Source of the DNA: a virus
Direction: 5' to 3' (one strand)
Length of the DNA: 35,306 nt
Virus record (IMG/VR): IMGVR_UViG_3300049491_000311
Location: 1 to 35,306 of that record
Shown here: positions 11,387 through 20,113 of the stretch, piece by piece
Layout of the letters: each line of letters starts with the position of its first letter
Numbering within the stretch: the first letter of the stretch is position 1
Notes under the pieces: model-generated
Told to the model about the DNA's origin: nothing
Seen by the model: the letters and a program-made list of their open reading frames with translations, nothing else
The model's database searches: none
Position numbers and translations under genes: made by a program

Positions 11387-11508
11387 GGGATAACCTCCAT
11401 AATTGCCTTAAAAAGCCATACGCAAACGCCAAAAAAGGCTACGAAAACGGCAGCCCCTACCGCAAGGCAGAAAACGGCGCGTGTTTCGTAGGTAGCCAAC
11501 GGGCGCAT
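11383..11508 (-). CDS. 41-residue membrane micro-protein beside the holin
   Basis: ATG 11508 to TGA 11385-11383. One span (AVFCLAVGAAVFVAFFGVCVWLF) follows a short soluble start (MRPLATYETR) and is followed by KAIMEVIP. The end overlaps the holin GTG. The Shine-Dalgarno is weak. Its place just ahead of the holin suggests an antiholin or second holin; this is inference from position only. Confidence 0.55.
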   Translation of the reverse strand: MRPLATYETRAVFCLAVGAAVFVAFFGVCVWLFKAIMEVIP

Positions 11509-11513
11509 GGGTG

Positions 11514-11714
11514 TTATGTAGCCATAACCATACCACCGTCGGCAAGCACGTGCGGTGTGCGATTACGCGTCAGGTGGCATGGGTATAACTGCATTAATTT
11601 TGTACGATCAAGGGAAGGCATATTTGCACGCCTCCACGATGGCGAAAGCAAATAAGTTAATCCGCAATACGACAATGCAAAATGCATGCAAAAAATTATA
11701 AGGGCCGCACTCAT
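11514..11714 (-). CDS. 66-residue membrane-anchored protein, unknown function
   Basis: The ATG overlaps the previous stop (TGATG, 11716-11712). A hydrophobic start (ALIIFCMHFALSYCGLTYLL) may be a signal anchor; the rest is basic and polar (WRRANMPSLDRTKLMQLY, then RNRTPHVLADGGM). It ends 5 bases before the 41-residue membrane gene. No family is recognised. It lies in the lysis block and may be exported. Confidence 0.5.
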   Translation of the reverse strand: MSAALIIFCMHFALSYCGLTYLLSPSWRRANMPSLDRTKLMQLYPCHLTRNRTPHVLADGGMVMAT

Positions 11715-11896
11715 CAGTCATTGTCTGCCTCTATTTTGTCCGCCCAATGCCCTGCGACAACCGCTGCTCCAGCCAATTCAAGCGCGTGTTCGCCCCATTC
11801 GGCAAAACTTCCAAAAGTTCCCATGTCAGCCGCCAGTTCGGACATCTCTAATGACAAATTCCTCAGCCTTCCTGCTATGCTTTTCTTATCAGTCAT
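11714..11896 (-). CDS. 60-residue acidic helical protein
   Basis: ATG 11896 has AGGG 8 bases upstream, inside the end of the previous gene. The product reads MTDKKSIAGRLRNLSLEMSE, then GTFGSFAEWGEHALELAGA and ADKIEADND. It is mostly helical with an Ala-rich stretch (LELAGAAVVAGHWA) too short and mixed for a sure membrane span. It overlaps both neighbours. Function unknown; the gene order places it between the endolysin and the holin block. Confidence 0.6.
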   Translation of the reverse strand: MTDKKSIAGRLRNLSLEMSELAADMGTFGSFAEWGEHALELAGAAVVAGHWADKIEADND

Positions 11897-12125
11897 TGTC
11901 GGCAACCCTATAATCTTGGGTGTCATAAGGTTTGATTTTAATGATGGTGTCAACCTGTGACCGCTCGCGCAACTCAGCCGCACGGGCGCGTTCCTTCCAG
12001 TCGTTAAGCTCATCAAGCAACTTGTCTGCGCGTTGTCCGAGGTCGTAATTCTTGCCGCTTAACTTGCAGGCAAATATAGCCATCCATATAAACAACAGTG
12101 TCAAGGATATAATGGTAAATACCAT
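11889..12125 (-). CDS. One-span membrane protein with coiled coil
   Basis: 78 residues, ATG 12125 immediately after the endolysin stop (TAAATG), with AGGC upstream. An N-terminal span (VFTIISLTLLFIWMAIFA) is followed by a charged helix (RADKLLDELNDWKERARAAE) and a short polar tail. It has the same anchor-plus-helix build as the proteins at 8632-8871 and 9042-9275. It may be a spanin-like or endolysin-accessory protein. Confidence 0.6.
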   Translation of the reverse strand: MVFTIISLTLLFIWMAIFACKLSGKNYDLGQRADKLLDELNDWKERARAAELRERSQVDTIIKIKPYDTQDYRVADND

Positions 12126-12683
12126 TTAAATGCCTAGAGCCTTCTTTGCATGTTCGTAATGAGTTATCCGGTCAGCAAGCCCATTATAGCCACCATTGAT
12201 TCGCCTTGTAACCGCCTTAAAGTCGCCTGAGTCCGCCAACTCATTGCAGCCGTGCGTACCCCAGAACCAAGCCGCAGACATCGCCGCATAACGTGCCGAA
12301 GCCAACAGCTCAGGATTGTTTACCGAATCAATTTTCAATGCTTCCCCACACTTTTTGTGGTTGTAAAACCCGGTTATCTGAATCAACCCGTGCCCTCGGA
12401 AAAATTTTCCTGTAGTCGTCCCTTTGGCATGGGCGGCATCCAATGCCTCTTTCTCAAGATTGCCCAAGTCTTTCCTGTTTTCGTAAGCTGACCCGCTCGC
12501 CAGTTCCTCTACATAATGCAGATTGCCGCTTTCATGGGCAATCTGGGCAAGGAACATGGCTTGGCGTTGCTTGGTATTGATGTCAAACTTAGCCATGCCG
12601 TCGTTGATTGACGGCAACATCAATTCCCTGTTCTTATCAGAAGCGTGCGGCATGGCCGCCTTTAATTGTTCCAGTGTAATCAT
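12126..12683 (-). CDS. Endolysin, GH19 chitinase/lysozyme-like
   Basis: 185 residues from ATG 12683 (GGGG upstream). The GH19 fold is recognisable from QAMFLAQIAHESG (Glu51, the expected catalytic acid, with Glu60 a possible second acid) and FRGHGLIQITGFYNH (95-109). The C-terminal NGGYNGLADR matches the conserved substrate-binding loop. There is no signal peptide or SAR sequence, so it must be released by a holin, in agreement with the holin-like genes downstream. It cleaves the glycan strands of peptidoglycan. A single catalytic domain without a cell-wall binding domain is normal for Gram-negative hosts. Confidence 0.92.
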   Translation of the reverse strand: MITLEQLKAAMPHASDKNRELMLPSINDGMAKFDINTKQRQAMFLAQIAHESGNLHYVEELASGSAYENRKDLGNLEKEALDAAHAKGTTTGKFFRGHGLIQITGFYNHKKCGEALKIDSVNNPELLASARYAAMSAAWFWGTHGCNELADSGDFKAVTRRINGGYNGLADRITHYEHAKKALGI

Positions 12684-12684
12684 A

Positions 12685-13014
12685 TTATTGCCCCAACAGT
12701 CTTTTTGAAATCACGCACAACGCAATGGCGAACTTGGAAAGCAAGTCTTTTGCCGTAGCCAAACTGGTTACGTTCGTATTCACGTATCCGGCGCACTCTG
12801 CTGGCGTGTGGGTCATCATGTAAGCGACAACCGCATCAGCCTTGGCAATGTCCTTTTCGCTGATAGCCGTAGCCTCAGCCGCCAATTTAGCCTGCATCAA
12901 TGCATATTCAGGGGACGCAAGATAAGCCGCCTGTGCGTCAAGCTCTGCCTGTGTCAATGGCACTACAACCAATTGACCCGTATTTATGTCTACCGTCACC
13001 CTGTCCATAATCAT
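12685..13014 (-). CDS. Tail-fibre-linked protein, possible assembly chaperone
   Basis: 109 residues; ATG 13014 overlaps the fibre stop (ATGA), and a second Met at 13008 is possible. It has a short beta start (RVTVDINTGQLVVVPLT), then an Ala/Glu-rich helix (QAELDAQAAYLASPEY) and a helical end (DLLSKFAIALCVISKRLL). The place right after the fibre and the PLT-x-AE-x-A helix recall tail-fibre assembly proteins, but the similarity is only in style. No membrane span is certain. Confidence 0.5.
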   Translation of the reverse strand: MIMDRVTVDINTGQLVVVPLTQAELDAQAAYLASPEYALMQAKLAAEATAISEKDIAKADAVVAYMMTHTPAECAGYVNTNVTSLATAKDLLSKFAIALCVISKRLLGQ

Positions 13015-14639
13015 TCGTAACTTACGCTGATTGTGCCCGCGTCAAACGTCGCCGTCCCTGCCGTCGTGGTCATCCTCAATTGCGTAAGCGGCCCCGCGCT
13101 CAATGCTTTTGCCCCGGATATAAGCGACGTGCTGGCGGCGTTTGAATTGCCCAATATGCCGGTGCAAACCCAGGTCGAAGCCGCATAGGATTGTAATTCA
13201 AACACCAGTTTTCCATGCAATATGGGCGTTCCAGATGAAGCATATCCAGTATCGAAGCCAGTATTGTGCAGGGCAGACGAAACCGAGCCTGATATAATTG
13301 AAGCCGCGCCATTGTACCCGGTCGCCTCAATTCCGCCCGAATCCCCTAGCTGTACAATAAATGTCGCCGCCGCACTTAACGAAACGCCATCTAGCATCAA
13401 TGTAACGCGCTTTGCCCAGCTCGGGATTCCGGTTACGTCTATTGACGTGCCGGACGTAGTGGCTACGGTTGCGCCCACTTGTATCTGCCCGACCTTGTTA
13501 AGGTTGCTCAACCCGCCAACGCCCTGAACCGAACTTGGCGCAGTAGCCCACGTTCCAGCCGTCGCTTGCGTGGAATCAACGAAGCCAACAACCCTGAACG
13601 CCACGCCAGTACGGGCAGTTGTCGAGTAGACAGTATTCGCGCTGTCAGCCGCACCCGCCCCACCTTCTGCCGTGGTGGTCAACAACGTGTTTTCGTCCAG
13701 CAAGACTGATCCTGCCGCATTGCACCAGGCAAGCTCGACCGTACCGGCATTGTTGATGGCAAGCACAGCAAGCCTGTTTGGTATGGCGTTGACAGTTCCG
13801 CCCGTCGAACCTGAGCTTATCACCGTCGATATTGCCGCAGTAACTGCGGCGGTCGTTATTGCGCCACTTCCTGCCGTCGTGGAGCGGAAATCAAGTTGCG
13901 TAGGATTGAGCGTAATCGTCATGGCGTTTGCCGCCACCGATGCGGTTATAGGCTGGATTCTGTCTGTTGTAGCCCTGTCCACATAAGCGGTGGTCGCTAC
14001 TTTTGTGCTATTGTCGCTTATGGCTTGTGTGGTTGCGGTGGCGTTTGCGATTGAAGGGGATGCTAACGACGTAATGTCTGTATTTGCCCCCTGCGCCGCA
14101 TAATTAAACTTAAACGGCCTAATTTGGGCAGTAGACGTGCTATCTAGGACAATCTCATAAAACTTTCCGGCTTCTATTTCGCCGCCAACCAATGCCGCAC
14201 TATTGTTTTGTACGGCAATTGCAGACAGCCCGGATATTGCAACCGTTGTGGCCGCGCTGTTAGGGGTCGCCCCAGATTTAAACGCATACGACAATCCGGC
14301 TGCATAAGCCGATATTGCAGTGGATGGAGTTAGTGTCAGCGCATTTGCCGTTCCGCCAGCCGTTCCGCACCAACTAAGCACCGCCGCAATAGTTGACACT
14401 TGCCCAACCGTTGCGGAATCTGTCGATGACACGCCATTGGCAAGCCCGGTAAACTTAAAGCCGGACATAGGAATATTTGCCGTAATGGTCGTTTGGCCGT
14501 CGCGTGCTATACTTTCCGTTAGTGCCGTCGATATGTCGTTTATGACATTGTTATATTTGGCAGACTCGATGAGGGTAGCTGCCACCGCCGGAAAGCTTGC
14601 GCCAGGCGCACTGTACACGCCTGAACCGTTACGACTCAT
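13011..14639 (-). CDS. Tail fibre/tail spike-type protein
   Basis: 542 residues, ATG 14639 with AAGAGG upstream. The first 85 residues (MSRNGSGVYSAPGASFPAV, VINDISTALTESIARDG, MSGFKFTGLANG, STDSATVGQ) are the standard virion-attaching N-terminal domain of many phage fibres. A long Ala/Thr/Ser-rich beta-region follows (about 90-400), then a jelly-roll-like end (about 400-540, SIDVTGIPSWAKRVTLMLDG onward). It is expected to be a trimer that contacts the host surface. Receptor unknown. Low-complexity composition makes the boundaries rough. Confidence 0.8.
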   Translation of the reverse strand: MSRNGSGVYSAPGASFPAVAATLIESAKYNNVINDISTALTESIARDGQTTITANIPMSGFKFTGLANGVSSTDSATVGQVSTIAAVLSWCGTAGGTANALTLTPSTAISAYAAGLSYAFKSGATPNSAATTVAISGLSAIAVQNNSAALVGGEIEAGKFYEIVLDSTSTAQIRPFKFNYAAQGANTDITSLASPSIANATATTQAISDNSTKVATTAYVDRATTDRIQPITASVAANAMTITLNPTQLDFRSTTAGSGAITTAAVTAAISTVISSGSTGGTVNAIPNRLAVLAINNAGTVELAWCNAAGSVLLDENTLLTTTAEGGAGAADSANTVYSTTARTGVAFRVVGFVDSTQATAGTWATAPSSVQGVGGLSNLNKVGQIQVGATVATTSGTSIDVTGIPSWAKRVTLMLDGVSLSAAATFIVQLGDSGGIEATGYNGAASIISGSVSSALHNTGFDTGYASSGTPILHGKLVFELQSYAASTWVCTGILGNSNAASTSLISGAKALSAGPLTQLRMTTTAGTATFDAGTISVSYE

Positions 14640-14710
14640 GATAACCTCTTGATTTTATTAATCATTGTAAATCCATATAAGTATCAAAAAAATTGCTATG
14701 CTTAGGTAAA

Positions 14711-16291
14711 TCATTTGGTATCGGCAAGTGCCTGTACTCCAGCATTACGCATTAACTCGATTATTACCTTTTCACGGGTAATGCCTGGCAATGCTTCTTT
14801 CCCTAAATCAACCAGTCCTTTTGTCAAATACCCGCCTTGTGTACGCATCATTTTACCTGCTAATTTCGGCATTAATACACCGCCTAACAATGCCGCCGTT
14901 CCAGCTTCTGCTGCCATAGTTGGGTCATACATTGCCATTGTTCCAAGCCCACCAAGCCCACCGCCTGTAAGCATTTTCATCATCATGGCACGTTGAGCCG
15001 TACCTGAATCTGCTGTTTTGGAGGATATAAACTGCTTGCCAACTTTAGCAATATCAGTTAATTCCTGGTCTCCTTTTCCATATATTACCCTGTTAGCGTC
15101 CTTATTTTTCATGCTGTTCATTAGTAGATTAGGGCTTAATTGTCCAGTAGTCGGGTCAACCGCTTTTTCAATTGTACGCATTACCGCCCAATCCTTATTA
15201 GCCCCTTTCCATTTTGCCGCATCAACTGGGTTTACCAGACTTCGTTCCATCGCTGAATCTGCCGCATTTTTAATTGACATTAACGCTTCATGCGTAGCAG
15301 GGTCAGTATTTTTAAAAGCCTTTGCTTGTTTGTCAAGCATGGAGCGTATATTTTGATATTGAGAACCATCAATTTGTGCCGCTTGACCTGCTGGGATTGA
15401 CCAAAAATCATTAAGGTAGCTCTTTACAATGCCTTTTTGATTAGTTGGGATCCTGTCCATAAGGTTAGTTTTAACATTAGCAAGGTCAGATATAAACTTG
15501 TCGTCTACGTTTAAATTATTACGAGAGGTAAGGTCTTTATAAACGCCTGAAATTCTGTCTTTCATCCCGCCCATAACGTCTGAACCAACATTATCAGCAG
15601 TTTCACCGCCTTGTTTTAATATTGCTTCTGTCCATTTCTTGCGTTGCAGGTCTTTAAACTCTTGTTGTGCGGCAGACGAACTTGGAATAAAATCCAGTGC
15701 GCTATCAGCATATTGCAAAGACTTATTTCCGGTAGTTTGAGCAGCATTAAGCGGTATTCCTAAATCATCGGCTTTACGTACTAATTGGTTAACTATTTTA
15801 TCTTTAGCTTGACCAAATGGTTTTAGCAAAAAAGATGCCGCATTTCCTACGCCTTCCCCAATTCCAGACCCAAGCGCACCATAAGCAGTTTCTTTTAATC
15901 TATCGACATTACTACCAGTATGTGTAAGCCCTTCCAATCCACCTGACAATAACGCCCTTGCACCTAATCCAGAGCCAAAACCAGCCGGAGCAGTAATGGC
16001 AATATCAGATAGCATAGAGCCAATATCAGCCGCGCCCGGATGTTGTTTAACCCATTCCTTTTCAGATGCAACCTTTTCTTGATCTGCCCAAGGGTTGATA
16101 GCCGCAAAGGCTTCATTTCCCCTAGCAGACGCGCCACGCAATGCTTCAATTATTGGGTTTTCATGCGATATGTCAGGCTCTTTGGCATGGTTTTTCTGGA
16201 TATAAGAAATAGCGTCCTGTTCAGTAGCACCTTCTGGGGCGTCTATTTCGTACTCTTTTCCATCTGGACTGGTTATATGATATTTTGGCAT
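14711..16291 (-). CDS. Putative DNA ejection/internal virion protein
   Basis: 526 residues; the ATG overlaps the previous stop (TAATG). It starts MPKYHITSPDGKEYEIDAPE, the short N-terminal module (GK-YEI-APEGAT) seen on large phage virion and ejection proteins. Then come Gly/Ala-rich amphipathic stretches (AITAPAGFGSGLGARALLSG) and long helical regions, and finally a Gly/Met-rich segment (MLTGGGLGGLGTMAMYD) that could insert in membranes. It is last of a block of four tail-end proteins before the fibre, the position of ejection proteins in podoviruses. No enzyme motif is seen. The 70-base gap after it (14640-14710) holds no gene. Confidence 0.65.
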   Translation of the reverse strand: MPKYHITSPDGKEYEIDAPEGATEQDAISYIQKNHAKEPDISHENPIIEALRGASARGNEAFAAINPWADQEKVASEKEWVKQHPGAADIGSMLSDIAITAPAGFGSGLGARALLSGGLEGLTHTGSNVDRLKETAYGALGSGIGEGVGNAASFLLKPFGQAKDKIVNQLVRKADDLGIPLNAAQTTGNKSLQYADSALDFIPSSSAAQQEFKDLQRKKWTEAILKQGGETADNVGSDVMGGMKDRISGVYKDLTSRNNLNVDDKFISDLANVKTNLMDRIPTNQKGIVKSYLNDFWSIPAGQAAQIDGSQYQNIRSMLDKQAKAFKNTDPATHEALMSIKNAADSAMERSLVNPVDAAKWKGANKDWAVMRTIEKAVDPTTGQLSPNLLMNSMKNKDANRVIYGKGDQELTDIAKVGKQFISSKTADSGTAQRAMMMKMLTGGGLGGLGTMAMYDPTMAAEAGTAALLGGVLMPKLAGKMMRTQGGYLTKGLVDLGKEALPGITREKVIIELMRNAGVQALADTK

Positions 16292-17886
16292 TATTCAATT
16301 ACCTTTACAGACCATCCACCAGTTGATGCTTTAGGATTGCTTGGTGGTGCTGGCACGTCCTCGCCTTTCAATATCTTTTCGTTTCTGTCTTTTAAATACT
16401 TAGCCGCTGACAACCTTGTTTCCCAAGGAACGTTGGAATTTGCCAAATTACCAGCTTGTTGCTGTGCATACTTAAGCTCTATATCAGATTGTGCGCCCGG
16501 AGCCTTTGGAACTTTAGACGTAAGGTCTGCACCTATCGCATCAAGCCTTGCTTTAGCTTTAGCCCTATCTGTTGATACATTCATTGCTTCAAGCGCGTCA
16601 TTCCATTTAGCGTTAAGACCCCCGCTAACAGTATTCGGCAACAAATTAATCGCTTCGTCTATTAATGGAGATGATTGCTCGGCATTGTACTTGATACCTG
16701 CCAGCTTTTCGTTCCTGGCATTCTCAATTTCAAGGTCGTTTTTGGCTTTTGTTACCATCAATTCTTTGTCAACGCCAATATTGGCTTTGGCTTGTTCTTC
16801 TGCGAGTTTAATAGGCAGTTCAGCATTGGCCACCGCCGCCGCTTTCTCGGCTGGACTTTGAGCCTTGCCTGACCTTGGCTTAAATATGTCGTTTTCCTGC
16901 AACATAATGGCAGTTGCCACTGCATGACGCTGCACAGGGTCTGATAAATCAATAGGATGATTTGGTGGTATTCCAAGTCTTTTTGAGGCATTAGCTATCA
17001 ATGCTGATGTTTGATTCTCATTAGGCGGACTCCATCGAGATATAGCCCCGGACAACGTATTTATGCCATGTTTAGAGCCATATATTGCCAGTTGGTTATC
17101 AACCGCTTCAATTCCTTGCTCTGGACTGTCAAATTTCTGGAAACCCTCTGTTGAGCCAACTGGCCGTATATTGCCAACATTGTTAGAACGTCCAGAAACT
17201 AATGGAGCTATAGTTTCTGCAAATGGCTTTTTGCCGCCAACTGTAGAATCTATTTGTGTAGACATTATTTGTTGCCTAGCATCAACAAAATCAGGGTTTA
17301 AGGTATACTTAGGCGCAACTATCGGATGCCCTTCACCATCTGTAGTCGATTCACTTTCCTGCCCTACTCTTGCGGCATTACGGTAAGCAATTGCAGCAGG
17401 GTTCGTCATAGATGCTTGGTAATCTGTCATGGCTGCACGGCTTGGGATTATTGCGCCTTCTTTAGTTTTGTACCCTACAATCCCCGTTTCAGGGTCTTTA
17501 AATGCGGCAGCCCCTGCTGGGATGTACCATTGCCCTGGCGTGCCACCTTGGTTAGCCTTGGCTTGTTGCATACGCAATTGTAATGCTTCGTGTACCATGC
17601 CAGCCTTGGCTAATTGGCTTGCAGCGTCTGGCGCGTTGAAGTCTATACTTGCCAGCGCATCTTGTCTTGCTTGCCGAATTTCCGCATCTTGCTCTGATGC
17701 TTTACGCCCAATATAAGCCCCGCTCAATTGCTGTGCAACCTTTGCCAATCCTTGCAACGGACTAACAGGGACAACATATCCGCCAGCCATTTGATTAGTT
17801 TGCAATGGTTCAGCCCCTTGGCTCATAAGCATTTCAGCTATCTTTTGGCGGCGTTTAACCTCTATCATGTCTGATTCATACCCCAT
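16291..17886 (-). CDS. Virion ejection protein with peptidoglycan-hydrolase domain
   Basis: 531 residues; ATG 17886 overlaps the previous stop (TGATG). Residues about 230-330 form a lytic domain typical of podovirus structural proteins: SNNVGNIRPVGSTEGFQKFD, then AVDNQLAIYGSKHGINTLSG, SRWSPPNENQTSALIANASK and QRHAVATAIMLQEN. N-terminal helices (about 60-130) and a long charged coiled coil (about 340-430) flank it. The domain likely opens the cell wall for DNA entry. Coiled-coil parts would build the periplasmic ejection channel together with the neighbours. Confidence 0.8.
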   Translation of the reverse strand: MGYESDMIEVKRRQKIAEMLMSQGAEPLQTNQMAGGYVVPVSPLQGLAKVAQQLSGAYIGRKASEQDAEIRQARQDALASIDFNAPDAASQLAKAGMVHEALQLRMQQAKANQGGTPGQWYIPAGAAAFKDPETGIVGYKTKEGAIIPSRAAMTDYQASMTNPAAIAYRNAARVGQESESTTDGEGHPIVAPKYTLNPDFVDARQQIMSTQIDSTVGGKKPFAETIAPLVSGRSNNVGNIRPVGSTEGFQKFDSPEQGIEAVDNQLAIYGSKHGINTLSGAISRWSPPNENQTSALIANASKRLGIPPNHPIDLSDPVQRHAVATAIMLQENDIFKPRSGKAQSPAEKAAAVANAELPIKLAEEQAKANIGVDKELMVTKAKNDLEIENARNEKLAGIKYNAEQSSPLIDEAINLLPNTVSGGLNAKWNDALEAMNVSTDRAKAKARLDAIGADLTSKVPKAPGAQSDIELKYAQQQAGNLANSNVPWETRLSAAKYLKDRNEKILKGEDVPAPPSNPKASTGGWSVKVIE

Positions 17887-18713
17887 CAGAACCTCCTCAT
17901 CCTTATCTTGTTGTCGAGTACGCCTGACTGCATGGGGGTCTGCTGGTCATTTATTATGCGTTGCGCCAATTGGTCGCTGAGGGCATTCATCCTGTCACGC
18001 TCATTAGGCTGATTCTGTGCAAATGAGTTTACGTTTTGCGCCATGTCAGTGTAGCGTTTCGCCGTCTTTAACGGCTTTGTGTAAGTCTTGAACGTGTTTA
18101 ATAGGCTGCCCAAATAAGAAGGCGAAGAAGCCGACAATGCGCCGTAAGTGGAAGGTATGGACGAATCCAGAGCGGCCGTGCCAGCCGCGCCAAGAATTCC
18201 ATGCGCACTTGAGGCCGCCGCGCCTTCACCTGCCGCCGTCCCTGCGCTTGCCAATGTCGGCGTTATCGCGCTGGTAGCGGCGGCATCGCCTGCCGCGCCA
18301 AGCGAAGAACCAGAAGCTGCGCCTCCAGCCGAGGAAGCCCCGCCGCCAGCAACCCCAGCACCAAAGAATGATGCTGCTAATATAGCTGCGGTATCGACAG
18401 GCTTATTTTTGACAAAATTCCTCAGCCCTTCGCCAGTGCTTCCCGTCAACTTGTTCACTTGTTTTATTTCAGGGCTTAATGCTTCAAAGATAGGCATCGT
18501 AGCCCCAACAACAGGGCTTGCGACTTGGTTACTATAATCCGCCACCCTTTCGCCAACGTCATGAACTTGCGGTGCGTTTTGACCGCCAACCGCGCTAATC
18601 ATGTAAGATGTCGGGTCTGCCATCCTGCCAAGCCTTGCCACGCCTGATTCATGTGGGTTTTGCCACCCTTCCCTGTAATCTGGCATATTTTGCCAGTCGC
18701 CATAATTAATCAC
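17886..18713 (-). CDS. Ala/Gly-rich internal virion or ejection protein
   Basis: 275 residues from GTG 18713 (GGAGG 6 bases upstream). Its polar start (DWQNMPDYREGWQNPHESG) leads into a long Ala/Gly/Ser tract (about 110-180; AILAASFFGAGVAGGGASSA and similar), and it ends with a basic helical region (KTAKRYTDMAQNVNSFAQNQ). Such Ala/Gly tracts are frequent in ejection proteins that pass through the narrow tail and may insert in membranes. It overlaps the next gene by one base. The assignment is by composition and place. Confidence 0.6.
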   Translation of the reverse strand: MINYGDWQNMPDYREGWQNPHESGVARLGRMADPTSYMISAVGGQNAPQVHDVGERVADYSNQVASPVVGATMPIFEALSPEIKQVNKLTGSTGEGLRNFVKNKPVDTAAILAASFFGAGVAGGGASSAGGAASGSSLGAAGDAAATSAITPTLASAGTAAGEGAAASSAHGILGAAGTAALDSSIPSTYGALSASSPSYLGSLLNTFKTYTKPLKTAKRYTDMAQNVNSFAQNQPNERDRMNALSDQLAQRIINDQQTPMQSGVLDNKIRMRRF

Positions 18714-18747
18714 CGCTGCCCTCCATCATCGTTATAAATAGGCATAT

Positions 18748-19698
18748 TTAACCCGGCCTACTCATCCAAGCACTGCCCAACGACCCCAAAAGCCCGGCTC
18801 CCGCGCTTACGTTGCCGTTATAGGCGGCTTGTTGCTGGTTATAGGCATTTTGCTGCGCCTGGCCTTGCGCCTGTGTGCCTGCAAATGTAGGCGCGGCCTG
18901 TACGTTTGCGCCCCCCTGGAAGCCAAGGCTTCCGGCAAACGGGCTGTTTATCTGGCTTCCTGATTGCAATGCGTTGAACTCGTTAATTGGAGATTGCCGT
19001 GCCGCCATCATCTCGTTAATGCCTTGCTGCCTTGCCTGCGTGTCCATTTGGAAGTCACGGCTTGCTTCTTGCCCGCCAGACAGCGTAGCGGCGTTCCTGG
19101 CGTCGTTGTATTGCCTGCCTATCCTGTCCATTGCCGTTTCGTAAGCCGCAGTACCGGGGCGCAAGCCAGCTGCCACCAGTTCAGAATTGGCATCGTCACG
19201 CTGTAGCTTGGTGTCATTGTTTACCCTGGACATCATTGCCGCAATCACGTCTTCACGCGCCTGCCCTGAGTTTTTAGGTGCGGCCGATATGCCTTCATAG
19301 CTGAATGGCTTAGATAAAGAGCCCGCTATGTTTTTGCTGGAATCAATGGACGTGTCCGCAATGTTATCTTTTGCCGCTATCGACTTGTCATAGATTGATT
19401 TTTGCTCTTTTGATAGGTTCTGGTCTATTGTTGGGATCGCGCTTATAATCGCTCCGGTTTTTTTGTTCTTTTTTATGTCCCAGCTTACTTTTTGCGTCCC
19501 ATAAGGATTGTTGACGTTAGGGTTGTTCGCAAAGGCGGTCTGTATGGCGGCCAGCAAGTTTGACTGGCCTTGGGCTTTCGCCGCGCCCACATAGTCTGGG
19601 GCGGCAGGCGCACTGCCTCCGTTGTAGAATTTATGGCCTTCGACAAGCAGCCAAAGCCATTTTTTCCAGTACCTTAAGACATTCAAATTATCAAGCAT
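18748..19698 (-). CDS. Tail-end/ejection protein
   Basis: 316 residues, ATG 19698 with GGGGGG upstream; it overlaps the GNAT gene by 8 bases. The pattern APAAPDYVGAAKAQGQSN, NVNNPYGTQKVSW and NLSKEQKSIYDKS is found in many podovirus proteins encoded after the nozzle gene. The C-terminal part is Gln/Asn/Ala-rich (AQGQAQQNAYNQQQAAYNG) and ends with a Gly-rich hydrophobic tail (AGAGLLGSLGSAW). Internal virion or ejection role by synteny; no enzymatic motif. Confidence 0.65.
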   Translation of the reverse strand: MLDNLNVLRYWKKWLWLLVEGHKFYNGGSAPAAPDYVGAAKAQGQSNLLAAIQTAFANNPNVNNPYGTQKVSWDIKKNKKTGAIISAIPTIDQNLSKEQKSIYDKSIAAKDNIADTSIDSSKNIAGSLSKPFSYEGISAAPKNSGQAREDVIAAMMSRVNNDTKLQRDDANSELVAAGLRPGTAAYETAMDRIGRQYNDARNAATLSGGQEASRDFQMDTQARQQGINEMMAARQSPINEFNALQSGSQINSPFAGSLGFQGGANVQAAPTFAGTQAQGQAQQNAYNQQQAAYNGNVSAGAGLLGSLGSAWMSRPG

Positions 19699-20113
19699 AA
19701 CGCCCCCCTAAGAACCTGCATCTGTCCCTTGTCATGGTGTATATAACCAGGTCGCCGTTCATGTCGGCATTGTCTATTGTGTAATTGTAAGAATAGCCCA
19801 AATTTTTTGCCAGCCTAATAATTGCAATATTTGTGCTGGAAACAATGGCTATCATCATATTTAGCCCGTTTTGGATGTATGGGTAATAATGCACAAACCA
19901 GACGTAACGCCTGGGCACATACGCCCCTTTTTTTAGGAAATAATGCACATGGCATGATTTCCCGTTAAAGTGGTTATAACCTGTAACTGATACAATCTCT
20001 CCATCCCTTTCAAGCCCTATTGCTGCGGTAAATTCCGTGCCGCATACGCCATATTCATTGGCAACCCAGTCCTGGCATCTTTTGAGGCCATTATCAATAA
20101 TTGCATAACTCAT
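19691..20113 (-). CDS. GNAT-like protein in the tail gene block
   Basis: 140 residues; ATG 20113 overlaps the nozzle stop (ATGA). It has the strand-and-helix order of an N-acetyltransferase: AAIGLERDGEIVSVTGY, HVHYFLKKGAYVPRRYVWFV, GLNMMIAIVSSTNIAIIRL and AKNLGYSYNYTI. The Q/R-x-x-G-x-G/A acetyl-CoA loop is not obvious, so activity is uncertain. Similar small proteins are often found between nozzle and ejection genes in podoviruses; whether they are virion parts or modify one is not known. Confidence 0.7.
   Translation of the reverse strand: MSYAIIDNGLKRCQDWVANEYGVCGTEFTAAIGLERDGEIVSVTGYNHFNGKSCHVHYFLKKGAYVPRRYVWFVHYYPYIQNGLNMMIAIVSSTNIAIIRLAKNLGYSYNYTIDNADMNGDLVIYTMTRDRCRFLGGRYA

Noticed and set aside
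16040-16861. Long plus-strand frame (273 codons) and many other plus-strand frames in 10-35 kb
   Set aside because: They lie opposite strongly supported minus-strand genes, start without ribosome sites and have hydrophobic, Ser/Cys-rich antisense composition.
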